Origin: Pedobacter sp.
GTDB lineage: Bacteria; Bacteroidota; Bacteroidia; Sphingobacteriales; Sphingobacteriaceae
Reading direction: 5' to 3'
Assembly (NCBI GenBank): GCA_031119475.1
Contig: JAVHXV010000007.1
Location: forward strand, 124,001 to 188,000
DNA: 64,000 nucleotides
Shown: piece after piece, positions 48,498 through 57,468 of the stretch
Layout of the letters: the number at the start of each line of letters is the position of its first letter
Numbering within the stretch: position 1 is the stretch's first letter
Translations under genes and position numbers: made by a program
The notes under the pieces: generated by a model
Database searches by the model: none
Seen by the model: only the letters and a program-made list of their open reading frames with translations
Told to the model about the DNA's origin: nothing

Positions 48498-51160
48498 CCC
48501 ATACGATTGCGGAATGTTAAATAGAGCAAGACTGCCACTAAAAGCGTTGCGACAATAATTGCATATATCGGCCATCCATTCCGGGCAGGGGCAAGCTCAA
48601 TTTCCTGATCGGCACCCATGTAGATCAGGCTGTCCCAATAGTATGGAAGATTGTAAAAATCATTCGCTTTTTTGCTTTGGGCAAGCCAATCGAGTTTAGC
48701 TTGGTGAAGCGCTTCTCCAGCTTTGTTCTTTTTGGTCAAATGCCGATAGAAATTGGCACTGAGCTGTGCAGCTGCCAAATCATTGACATTCCAAAGTCCT
48801 GCAATCGTAGCAGGAGTGCCTATGGCGGCAAATCCCCTTGAAAGACTAATAATGCCTTCACCATTGGTCAATAGGCCATCTGCTGTTCTACAGGCACTCA
48901 GTACAACAAGTGAGGGCGTTCCCTTTTTGGCCAATAGTTCAAAAAGAAAAAGTTTTTCCTTATCGAAGTCGACGGTGGGCTCTTGGCTTTTACCAAATAA
49001 ATAGGCATGTGTGCCAATGTGTAGCACCTTACTTGTTTCGTAAGCACGATTAAAGCTTTTGATGTCGACTGCTCCATTAAACAAAAATGTGCCACTTATA
49101 TTTTTCTGAATAGCCGAAGCTTCTTCCTCTACTGCTGGAAGGGGAACATTTTTATTCTTAAGATGGGTGATAAAAAGCCCGGTAAACTGCTTTGAATTCT
49201 GATTTGGACGATTGGCCGTTAGCGTAGCCAATGAAAATGCATAAGTTATCGCTTGTTTTTTGATCAGGAAAGGCCAGGCCGATATGGGCAGGTGCTCATG
49301 AAACTGGTCCGAAGTAATCAGCCCGTCGAATGAGAGATAGCCTATCGCACCATCTGGAATGATAATAAGCGGAGATTGAGGCAGTAGCTTTAGCCCAGCA
49401 AAAACAGTCTGATAGATTTTGTAAGAAGACCTAAAGAATGATTTTGGGGCGTTCAGCATCGCCGTTGGCCCCTGTTGAAAATAGGTGTTGGTAAACGATC
49501 GCAGCATTTGGTCTATCTGCTTGGCTCCGCTGATTTTTACAACCTGCACGATTTCCTGATGCTGGATTAAGATCAGGTACAGGGCATCAGCGCCCATAAA
49601 ATATTCGATAACCTGCGCTTTTGGCAATTGGCTAATGATGTTGTTGTGGCTAGATTGGACTTCAGATAAGTCAAGTTTCTTATATCTTAAATTGAGCTGT
49701 TTTTCTACCAATGAAAGGGTATATTTTAATTTGCCCAATTGTTTTGAACCACTTGTTGCACCGCTGTTTTCAATGGCCTGTTTTTCTTCATACACAATGG
49801 CCTGTACCAGGCTTTTCCTTTTGACCAGCAGTGGATCTTTTTGGTTGTTGGCCATCAATTGCTGGTTTTTCTTCGTTTGGTCCAACAATGTCCTGCTTTT
49901 GCTCTGTTCGGCCAACAGGAGTATTTCCTTTAACAGGGCGCGGTTTTTGGCGCGTGTATATTGGAAGTAACAGGTTTCTATCGCCTTTTCCGCAATCCGT
50001 TTCAGGTCTCCCTGCAGGCGTTCCTTAGTCTTATCGTCGGCATAGGTATCGCGGATCTGATCAGCCGTAAACAACACTAATTTTAAAGATTTTAAGGCTT
50101 CTTCGGGCTTTCCCAACTGGAGGTATGCATTGCCCATCTGTTCAAAAACATCCATTAATTTATTATCGGCATATAAGCGTGATAACATCATCCTATTTTG
50201 GGCATCATTAATGTGGAGCGTCTGTAAGGTTTCGTTAAAAAATTGAAGCGCAGCAGTCGGCTCTTTTTGAAGAAGCTTGATCTTTCCCCTTTGAGTTAAA
50301 ATATTTGCCTTTTCTCTAAATCTAGCCGTTTTGAAATAACGTTTTCCAAATGTTAAGGCAATCTTGAATGACTCATCGGCTTCTTTCAAATGGTTCAATT
50401 TTAAGTAGTTGTTGCCCATGGTCGTATAGGCGCTCATGTACCAGTTGGCATTCCCGGCATAAGGTGCTTGCTGTTTATGGATGGTAGTCTTAAGTAGGTG
50501 ATTGGAGGCGGCATATTCCTTTTTATCAAATAAGATATCGGCCATGATGTTGTAGAGCAGCAATTGGGTCTGAGAATTTGACGCGACTAATCGAAGGCCT
50601 TTTTTAACACAGTTTTCTGCTTCGGGGATGTTCGACATCGAACGGTAGGAAATAGCCAGATTGCTATAGGCACCAGCAATGTGTTCGGGCAGGTCATTGG
50701 TCCTGATCAGGAAATTGAGTGAAAGCTGTTGTAGATACAGCGCCCGCTCATAATCTCCCAATCGGGTATAATTGTTGCTCAATGGCTTTAAGGTATATTC
50801 AACAATTTCGTAATTGGAAATTTTATATTTCAGATAATAGCTATAGGCCGATTCGTAGGAGTCTATTGAACCTAAAATATCGCTGTTCAATAAAAGATAA
50901 TAACCTTGGCTATTGAGCAGGTTGATCATGGCTTCATGCTCACCATACGTTTTTGCCCTTCGCCAAAGCAGTTGTTGCGTTTGCATGAGGTAAGGGACGC
51001 GCTGGGCAGGATTTTGGGCCACATGATCTAAGCGGGCATAGATCCAATCGCTTAATTGATCGTTTTGTTGGAGTCTGGATAATTTCTGCTCGTCTTCATT
51101 TTGTGCAAAAAGGGCCGAAGCGAAATATAACAGAAAAAGTAATGCAAAAATAGCGCGCAT
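48482..51160 (-). CDS. CHAT domain (caspase-like) protein with N-terminal TPRs, signal peptide and C-terminal TM
   Basis: Signal peptide MRAIFALLFLLYFASALFA; TPR repeats; KVLHIGTHAYLF (His) and LVVLSACRTADGLLTNGEGIISLSRGFAAIGTPATIAGLWNV (Cys); C-terminal YAIIVATLLVAVLLYLTF. Confidence 0.92.
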   Translation of the reverse strand: MRAIFALLFLLYFASALFAQNEDEQKLSRLQQNDQLSDWIYARLDHVAQNPAQRVPYLMQTQQLLWRRAKTYGEHEAMINLLNSQGYYLLLNSDILGSIDSYESAYSYYLKYKISNYEIVEYTLKPLSNNYTRLGDYERALYLQQLSLNFLIRTNDLPEHIAGAYSNLAISYRSMSNIPEAENCVKKGLRLVASNSQTQLLLYNIMADILFDKKEYAASNHLLKTTIHKQQAPYAGNANWYMSAYTTMGNNYLKLNHLKEADESFKIALTFGKRYFKTARFREKANILTQRGKIKLLQKEPTAALQFFNETLQTLHINDAQNRMMLSRLYADNKLMDVFEQMGNAYLQLGKPEEALKSLKLVLFTADQIRDTYADDKTKERLQGDLKRIAEKAIETCYFQYTRAKNRALLKEILLLAEQSKSRTLLDQTKKNQQLMANNQKDPLLVKRKSLVQAIVYEEKQAIENSGATSGSKQLGKLKYTLSLVEKQLNLRYKKLDLSEVQSSHNNIISQLPKAQVIEYFMGADALYLILIQHQEIVQVVKISGAKQIDQMLRSFTNTYFQQGPTAMLNAPKSFFRSSYKIYQTVFAGLKLLPQSPLIIIPDGAIGYLSFDGLITSDQFHEHLPISAWPFLIKKQAITYAFSLATLTANRPNQNSKQFTGLFITHLKNKNVPLPAVEEEASAIQKNISGTFLFNGAVDIKSFNRAYETSKVLHIGTHAYLFGKSQEPTVDFDKEKLFLFELLAKKGTPSLVVLSACRTADGLLTNGEGIISLSRGFAAIGTPATIAGLWNVNDLAAAQLSANFYRHLTKKNKAGEALHQAKLDWLAQSKKANDFYNLPYYWDSLIYMGADQEIELAPARNGWPIYAIIVATLLVAVLLYLTFRNRMGYTRK

Positions 51161-51223
51161 CTCAGATTGCTTTCCGCTAAGCTAAGCAAAAACCAGCAGC
51201 AAATTGACTATCCTGTAATTCGC

Positions 51224-53203
51224 CTAAAATTTCCAGGTTACGTAACTCGCCATCCTGTTGGTACTTGTTTTTGGGTCATAAATATACCGAAGGCCCAAAG
51301 CAGGACCGACCCTCACCAAACCAATCTGGATATCGGCGAAAAAGGAAGTCCTGATGTTCGTATAACGATCAATATTTTCGTTTGCGACCACATCAAGGCT
51401 TGTTGCCGCACCATTTTGTGGGGAGATCAGGCGATAATTGATTTCATCAATCGATTTGTGGTAAACATCTACTGCCACCAATGCCCCTGCGCCAGCACCA
51501 AAATATTTACTGATGTTGTACCTGAATTGCATCGGTACGGCATTGATGGTCATGATTTTATTGGTCCTGTAATAGGTCTTACGGTCAACCCTGTAACTGG
51601 TCCGATTTACAGTAGTATCTTTTAGTCCACCGGAAACAACATTAACTAAAAATGTATTTTCCTTAAAGGAGTTAAGATAAATTTCGGCCTGCCAATAGGA
51701 GCGATGTGGTGCATAAGGCGCTAGGCTTCCACCGATCACAAAATTTTTGTTGTTGAGGTAATTCCTATTGTCTGTTTCGAACGGAAAACCATAGCCAATA
51801 ATCAATGCGGGTGATAGGCCCATCTTAAAACGACCAACTGCCCGATTGGTATAAATGGGTTCATTTTTATCAAATACAATTGCCGCGCCGCTCTTAATGG
51901 GCAATTTTTTTGGCTTTTCCTTAAACCTGATCTTATATTCAACAAAGCCCATGGTCGAATCGGCATCTTTTACTCCCGCTTGTTGCAAACCTGGCAGATA
52001 GATGTTGTTGAATACAAAATGCACACTATCGGCACCTCGAATGGTTTTGAGACAGCTTTGTCCGGCATATGCCGAATCGCAATTGACTACTTCAGGTTTC
52101 GTGTTGGTTACGCGCAAGGTAATCGGTGCAAAAACCGCTGGAATATTTACAGCAACATCGATTTTTTTGGCCGGACCCTTTCCGGTATTCTGAAAACGGA
52201 TCTTGTAGGTCAGCTCCCTGTGCTTGCCCGTAAACCGAAAGTTCATCCTGCTTTTTCTGAGCACCATTTTATTGGGATCATGGGAGGCTACAATCTGTAG
52301 TTCCATATTAAAGAATTCGGTTTCCAATAGTGGATTATCGGGGATAAAGGCAGCAGAAATGCGGACCACCGCATTGGTATCCTTGACCATTTCTGGGGTT
52401 GTTTTGAAATGCATGAATACAAAACGTTCTTCATTCGACTTGAGGTCCGTAAACTTCCAGCTTCGGGCATCTTTAAAATCATTCAATTTGTCTTTGAGCA
52501 GTATTTTTTCGTTATATGGATCAGCGAGTTCATGATTCGTTGATGCGTAATAAACCGGATTGTTTTTCTTTTCCCTCACATAAGCCGAATTCAGTAAGGG
52601 CTTGAGTTCGGTCTGCTTTTCCTGATGATAGGTACGCGTTTCTGCCAGCACAAAATTGTTGTTGTTAAACTCCTTGTCGTTGAACAAGATTGCCAATGTT
52701 CCACTAACGTTTTGCTGTCCGCTCTCCAGTTTGTTCCGGTAGCCAAAAACGAGCATCATGTCATCGCCTGGCTTCGGCATGCAATTGCTTTTCATTTCGA
52801 TGCTACCGCCCATCTTAAAAAAACTTGGGTTTTCACTATTGTTAGATGCAATCATGGGTTTGGTCGCAGCAGGCTTGATCGGTTTTGGCTTAGTCGGTGG
52901 ACGTTTGCCATCATCGTAATTATTGGTTGCGTATAACCTTACTTTTACCGAATCTGTGGTCTTGTAATAATGGATGGGCTCTTTCTCAAAACTGAAGCCA
53001 CCATCGCCAAATTCCCAAAAATAGGTATAGAAAGGGGCAGGCGCACCGGCAATGGGCCGAAGGGGCCGAAGTTCTGAAGTAAATTTGGTTGCGCCATTTT
53101 CAGTTGTGGCAATAACTTTTGCTGCTGCGGTATCTACAGGCAATTGTTGTGCCCTCGCTACGCCTATGTAACAGCAGAACAAGAAGATAAGCAGCTTTCT
53201 CAT
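51224..53203 (-). CDS. Secreted PKD-domain protein with probable C-terminal outer-membrane barrel
   Basis: Internal start MRKLLIFLFCCYIGVARAQ; PKD-like FYTYFWEFGDGGFSFEKEPIHYY; DUF11-like LTYKIRFQNTGKGPAKKIDVAVNIP; C-terminus ends VTWKF. Confidence 0.75.
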   Translation of the reverse strand: MRKLLIFLFCCYIGVARAQQLPVDTAAAKVIATTENGATKFTSELRPLRPIAGAPAPFYTYFWEFGDGGFSFEKEPIHYYKTTDSVKVRLYATNNYDDGKRPPTKPKPIKPAATKPMIASNNSENPSFFKMGGSIEMKSNCMPKPGDDMMLVFGYRNKLESGQQNVSGTLAILFNDKEFNNNNFVLAETRTYHQEKQTELKPLLNSAYVREKKNNPVYYASTNHELADPYNEKILLKDKLNDFKDARSWKFTDLKSNEERFVFMHFKTTPEMVKDTNAVVRISAAFIPDNPLLETEFFNMELQIVASHDPNKMVLRKSRMNFRFTGKHRELTYKIRFQNTGKGPAKKIDVAVNIPAVFAPITLRVTNTKPEVVNCDSAYAGQSCLKTIRGADSVHFVFNNIYLPGLQQAGVKDADSTMGFVEYKIRFKEKPKKLPIKSGAAIVFDKNEPIYTNRAVGRFKMGLSPALIIGYGFPFETDNRNYLNNKNFVIGGSLAPYAPHRSYWQAEIYLNSFKENTFLVNVVSGGLKDTTVNRTSYRVDRKTYYRTNKIMTINAVPMQFRYNISKYFGAGAGALVAVDVYHKSIDEINYRLISPQNGAATSLDVVANENIDRYTNIRTSFFADIQIGLVRVGPALGLRYIYDPKTSTNRMASYVTWKF

Positions 53204-53349
53204 CAGTATAAATATAGAAAAAATTGTATAGCTATAATTGAATAGTAGTATCATCATCTAACCACCCAAACACCCAAACACCCAAATATCAACAAAGATG
53301 GAGCCCATTACAGGCCCCACCTTTACGTTAAAATTGGGAATTATAAATC

Positions 53350-54309
53350 TTAATAGCTGTTTAGGCTGTTAATGGCTGCCTGCACCTGGCTTTCAGTTGT
53401 TTCTGCAAGCGTTAGGGTAATGTTCTGGTTGGCAACAATGGTAGTTTCGAGTTCCGCATAATAGAATTTACCATCTTTAATGCTGAATGAAATATATTTC
53501 CCCTGTACTCCAACCGGCATCATGTTGTCATAACTTTTCACCTTGTTTGGTCCATCAGGTGTATATAGCTGTGCAGCTACATTGCTTCCTTTTGCACAGA
53601 AAAAGACAAATGTTTCGCCACTAAAGGCCCTGAAAGATGCCATTGTACCTGGATTGTTGACCAAAGAAACCGTAGTTGTAGTTTTTGGGTTGGTATAGCT
53701 GTAGAACACATCGCAATTGATCCATCCCAAATTGCCCATATCGAAGGTAAAGTTGCCACCAATGGCATCAACATCTCTTTTTATGCCACCGCCATTTGGA
53801 TTTTGTGCTGGTGCCTGCCAGGCCATCTGGTTATCGTTGCCAACTTTTTCTACACCTTCCCAAATTTGCGTCATTCCTGTTCTTTTGGCCGGGATGGAAA
53901 TCTGTAGGTTTATGGCCAATGCCTTATCCACTTTAACGCCGTTTACACTGGCATTCAGGTAAATAAAACCATCAGAGGCCAGTGGGGCTCCACTGATGTG
54001 GTTGGTATTGGTACCGCTGAACAGTACATCGCTTCTTTTTAATACTTCAATGGCTTCGTAGGTTACATCGCCTACTACAGCCTGCCCGTTCAATCTGATG
54101 GCGCCTGCCGGAATAATGATTTTTGTGCCATTTTTAAGCAATAAGGTCTGTTCAACGGTATTGTTTTTCTTGAACACCTGAACTTCGGGGCCGTTTTGTT
54201 CAACAAAATCCTTTGTTGATTTTCCACCAAAATTCCGATCTTTTTTACAGGCTGCCGACAATAAAATAAGGAGCGTAAGGATCACATAGGTTAGGTTTAA
54301 CTTTTTCAT
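53350..54309 (-). CDS. Lipoprotein, hypothetical
   Basis: Lipobox LLSAACKKD; secreted beta-rich sequence. Confidence 0.75.
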   Translation of the reverse strand: MKKLNLTYVILTLLILLSAACKKDRNFGGKSTKDFVEQNGPEVQVFKKNNTVEQTLLLKNGTKIIIPAGAIRLNGQAVVGDVTYEAIEVLKRSDVLFSGTNTNHISGAPLASDGFIYLNASVNGVKVDKALAINLQISIPAKRTGMTQIWEGVEKVGNDNQMAWQAPAQNPNGGGIKRDVDAIGGNFTFDMGNLGWINCDVFYSYTNPKTTTTVSLVNNPGTMASFRAFSGETFVFFCAKGSNVAAQLYTPDGPNKVKSYDNMMPVGVQGKYISFSIKDGKFYYAELETTIVANQNITLTLAETTESQVQAAINSLNSY

Positions 54310-54508
54310 GGTTTAGGGTTTTGTGGGAAGAATTTCATCTGCCCAGATTTAGCTTACTCGTTAAAGGCTTTTCAGCATCCGCCATTTCATAGGTTTTGCT
54401 GATAGATAAAGCCTGTTCAAAAAATGTTACCCCATTATTTTTAATTTTTTTTTCGCAGTGCGGAAGAAAGTTTAAATTCGTCGGTAAATCCCTCTAAATC
54501 AATAGCCG

Positions 54509-55084
54509 ATGTCAAAAGCTGTACATGCTGATCAACGTTACCTAAAGGCTTTGATAAACAATGATGCGACGCTCATTAAAGAAATCTACCAGAAAACTGC
54601 TGGCAAGATCAGGTCATTTGTGCTGTCCAATAATGGCAATGCAGACGATGCGCAGGATATCTTTCAGGAAGCCCTGGTCGATATCTATAGGCAGGCGAAA
54701 TACAAGGACCTCCAGCTCACCTGTCCGTTTGAACCGTTCCTGTTGTTGGTCTGTAAGCGCAAATGGCTGAACGAAATCAAAAAAAGATCGATTTTACAGG
54801 TAACAAATGGCGATGACAATTTATTACATGTTGGCGAGGATACATTTGAACAGGCGGAACAATTGTTGGCACAGCAGGAACAATCGCGCATATTTTTAGC
54901 AGCGCTATCCAAATTGGGCGGTCGCTGCCAAGAGATTATCAAGTGGAGCATGCGGGGCGATGCGCAGGAAAAAGTAGCGGAAGCACTTGGTGTAAGCTAT
55001 GGCTATCTGCGCAAGAAGAAATCGGAATGTATGGCAAGCCTCATAAAAATGGTAACTAAAGACAAATATGATGGAAGAAGATAA
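54509..55084 (+). CDS. ECF-type RNA polymerase sigma factor
   Basis: Region 2-like NADDAQDIFQEALVDIYRQ; region 4-like LGGRCQEIIKWSMRGDAQEKVAEALGVSYGYLRKKKSECMASL. Confidence 0.88.
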   Translation: MSKAVHADQRYLKALINNDATLIKEIYQKTAGKIRSFVLSNNGNADDAQDIFQEALVDIYRQAKYKDLQLTCPFEPFLLLVCKRKWLNEIKKRSILQVTNGDDNLLHVGEDTFEQAEQLLAQQEQSRIFLAALSKLGGRCQEIIKWSMRGDAQEKVAEALGVSYGYLRKKKSECMASLIKMVTKDKYDGRR

Positions 55085-55802
55085 AGTTTTATGGGTAGCA
55101 CGATATGAAGAAGACGACTTGTCGGCAACTGAAAGGGCTGAGTTTGAGCAACAGTTGCCACAAGATCGGCAACTTCAGCAACACCTGTCCGATTATCGGG
55201 AAATCCATCGGAGCCTGCAAATGGAACTCGGAGAAAATGCCGATGATCAGCAATTCAAATCTACACTTTCGGAATTTGGCAGGCAATATTTTAAGGATGG
55301 CCCTAAAGCAATAAAGTTCAGTCTGCTGCTAAGGTGGATGACCAGCGCGGCGGCTATTTTAGTTATTGGATTGTGGATCTGGTCGCCTTGGAACAAAAGT
55401 CCAGAAGATGCCTTTATGGAACAGAACGTGATGATGGTTACCGATCGGGGTCTAACGGGAGATACTAAACTGGATGAGGCAGCGGCAGATTTTAATCACC
55501 AGAGATATCAGGAAGCTAAGGTTTCGCTGAAGCAATTGGCGGCCAAAGCACCCGACAATGCAATGGTCAATTATTTCTACGGATTGACCTTGTTGAAAGT
55601 AAATGAATTTGCAGAAGCGGTTAAGGTATTGGATGTGATCTACAATGGCGAGTCGGCATTTAAATATGATGCGGCCTATGCTATTGCACTGGCCTATTGG
55701 AAACAGCACAATCAGTCGGAAGCCGAAAATTGGCTAAAGAAAATCCCTCCTGGCACCAAAAATGAAGAACTGATCGAAAAATTGAGAGAGGAATTGAAAT
55801 AA
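55068..55802 (+). CDS. Membrane protein with anti-sigma-like N-terminus and extracytoplasmic TPR region
   Basis: Overlaps the sigma factor 3' end; TM MTSAAAILVIGLWIWSPW; TPR-like VNYFYGLTLLKVNEFAEAVKVLDVIYNGESAFKYDAAYAIALAYWKQ. Confidence 0.78.
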   Translation: MMEEDKVLWVARYEEDDLSATERAEFEQQLPQDRQLQQHLSDYREIHRSLQMELGENADDQQFKSTLSEFGRQYFKDGPKAIKFSLLLRWMTSAAAILVIGLWIWSPWNKSPEDAFMEQNVMMVTDRGLTGDTKLDEAAADFNHQRYQEAKVSLKQLAAKAPDNAMVNYFYGLTLLKVNEFAEAVKVLDVIYNGESAFKYDAAYAIALAYWKQHNQSEAENWLKKIPPGTKNEELIEKLREELK

Positions 55803-55809
55803 GATGGAC

Positions 55810-55841
55810 AACCTCGCAGGTTCTTGAGAACCTGCGAGGTT
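55810..55841. repeat. Long palindrome, copy 1
   Basis: AACCTCGCAGGTTCTTGAGAACCTGCGAGGTT. Confidence 0.95.
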
Positions 55842-56607
55842 ATGAATGGAAGTTAATTTTCTTACTTTCTTTTTTATACCTTTCAAATAGCAATATGAAC
55901 TCCTTTTCATGAATAGTGTTTGCTTTTTTAAGCTCAATTGTCATCTCCTCTTTTGGGATAATGATTCCATTTTTTAAAGTTGGCTTTTTTATAAATGTAA
56001 GTCTGATTAATTTACTATTTTTTTCTTTATCTAAATTTGGTGCTATTGATAAAGGAACACTCTTCATTCGTGAATTATATAGCCTAAATACGAAATCAAA
56101 ATCTCTTTCTGGTTTAGAAAACTTAAGTTTTTCAATTAATAAATTGTTCGAATTACCTATTTTAGTTAATTGTAATAATTCTCCTTTGTTTTCATTAAAC
56201 TCCAGGTTTTTATCGCTTAGATTTATTTTTTGCATTAGAGAATCGTACCTGAAAGATTTACTTTTTAAGTCCGTAAACGAGGTATAATTTAAGCCAAGCT
56301 TAAATCCTTTTTTAATTACATAATAAGATAAAATGGTATTTCTAGTTTGAGATTTTAAGATGGGCTTCCCATTATCAGAGAATGAGTATTTTGAATCAAT
56401 AACTATATCTTTTAAAATATACATGAACATATCTTGATATTCCAAAATCATAATTTTTCTTATGTCCTTATAATTAGGTTGACTTATTGATGTATTAAAA
56501 TCATAAGTAAACCTTAATTCGAATAAATTCAATTTATTTTTTTCGGCCCTATTACATGTTAATAAAGCGATAATTAATAAGAAATATATTTTTTTGAAGG
56601 GCATCAT
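55840..56607 (-). CDS. AT-rich hypothetical lipoprotein-like protein, paralog of 56710..57468
   Basis: N-terminal hydrophobic segment IYFLLIIALLTCNRA; shared YDSL..., SKLIRLTFI...P..EMTIELKKAN...FERY pattern. Confidence 0.7.
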   Translation of the reverse strand: MMPFKKIYFLLIIALLTCNRAEKNKLNLFELRFTYDFNTSISQPNYKDIRKIMILEYQDMFMYILKDIVIDSKYSFSDNGKPILKSQTRNTILSYYVIKKGFKLGLNYTSFTDLKSKSFRYDSLMQKINLSDKNLEFNENKGELLQLTKIGNSNNLLIEKLKFSKPERDFDFVFRLYNSRMKSVPLSIAPNLDKEKNSKLIRLTFIKKPTLKNGIIIPKEEMTIELKKANTIHEKEFILLFERYKKESKKINFHS

Positions 56608-56632
56608 TTTTTATCTACACTTCTATACTCTA

Positions 56633-56670
56633 GACAACCTCGCAGGTTCTTAAGAACCTGCGAGGTTGTC
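56633..56670. repeat. Long palindrome, copy 2
   Basis: GACAACCTCGCAGGTTCTTAAGAACCTGCGAGGTTGTC, perfect 38-nt palindrome. Confidence 0.95.
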
Positions 56671-56709
56671 TAAACTTTCTGTTAGAATGTGTTAATTTAG
56701 GTAAGTGCA

Positions 56710-57468
56710 TTATTTTGAATCAGCTTCAAATCGATTAAATAGATTTCGATACTTTTCTTCATTAGTAGTTTTTATTAATGTTATAGAAGTAATCATTTCA
56801 GTTCTAGGCTTGATAATTTCCTTTCCATCTGAGCCTTTTTCCTTTCGAGGTAAATGGATAAAATCAGTTCTAACCAATTTGCTCTTATGTTTTCTGTCTA
56901 AAGAGTCTGAGAATGAAAAATCAATATGTGCTAATCGATCATCATAATATCGATAAATTGAATCTGAGTTCTTTCCTCCACCATTGTAATAATATTCTAC
57001 CCAAATTTTTGGGTCATTAGGATTTCTTATGACCTTTTCTGGTTTTCCTAAATCTAAATTGAAGATTGCTAAATTTTCTTTGTCAATTACTAATGTTTTT
57101 ATTAGAGAATCTCGGTCAAAAGGCTTTGGGCTTAATACTGATATTGAGTCATATTTTAACCCATTATTTTTTTCTTTTTCCAAAATGAAATAACTATTGA
57201 TTGTATCAGTTGAAGGATACATTTCATTGATTTCTTCTCCATTGACAACTTTTGTTTTTACATTATACCTTATACTTGACAACTCGTACATAACATATTT
57301 TTTAAAATATATAATCTTATAAGTTCCGTTATCTTCTTCAATTTGAGCATTTGGTTTAAATGTTCGAAAATTGTCGCTGAATTCAAATATTACTATATGA
57401 TCTTTATTTGAAATGGAGCAACCTAACCCACAAAAAATAATAAATAACAAAATCAATCTGATTAACAT
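56710..57468 (-). CDS. AT-rich hypothetical lipoprotein, paralog of 55840..56607
   Basis: Lipobox IFCGLGCS; SKLVRTDFIHLP...RTEMITSITLIKTTNEEKYRNLFNRFE. Confidence 0.75.
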   Translation of the reverse strand: MLIRLILLFIIFCGLGCSISNKDHIVIFEFSDNFRTFKPNAQIEEDNGTYKIIYFKKYVMYELSSIRYNVKTKVVNGEEINEMYPSTDTINSYFILEKEKNNGLKYDSISVLSPKPFDRDSLIKTLVIDKENLAIFNLDLGKPEKVIRNPNDPKIWVEYYYNGGGKNSDSIYRYYDDRLAHIDFSFSDSLDRKHKSKLVRTDFIHLPRKEKGSDGKEIIKPRTEMITSITLIKTTNEEKYRNLFNRFEADSK

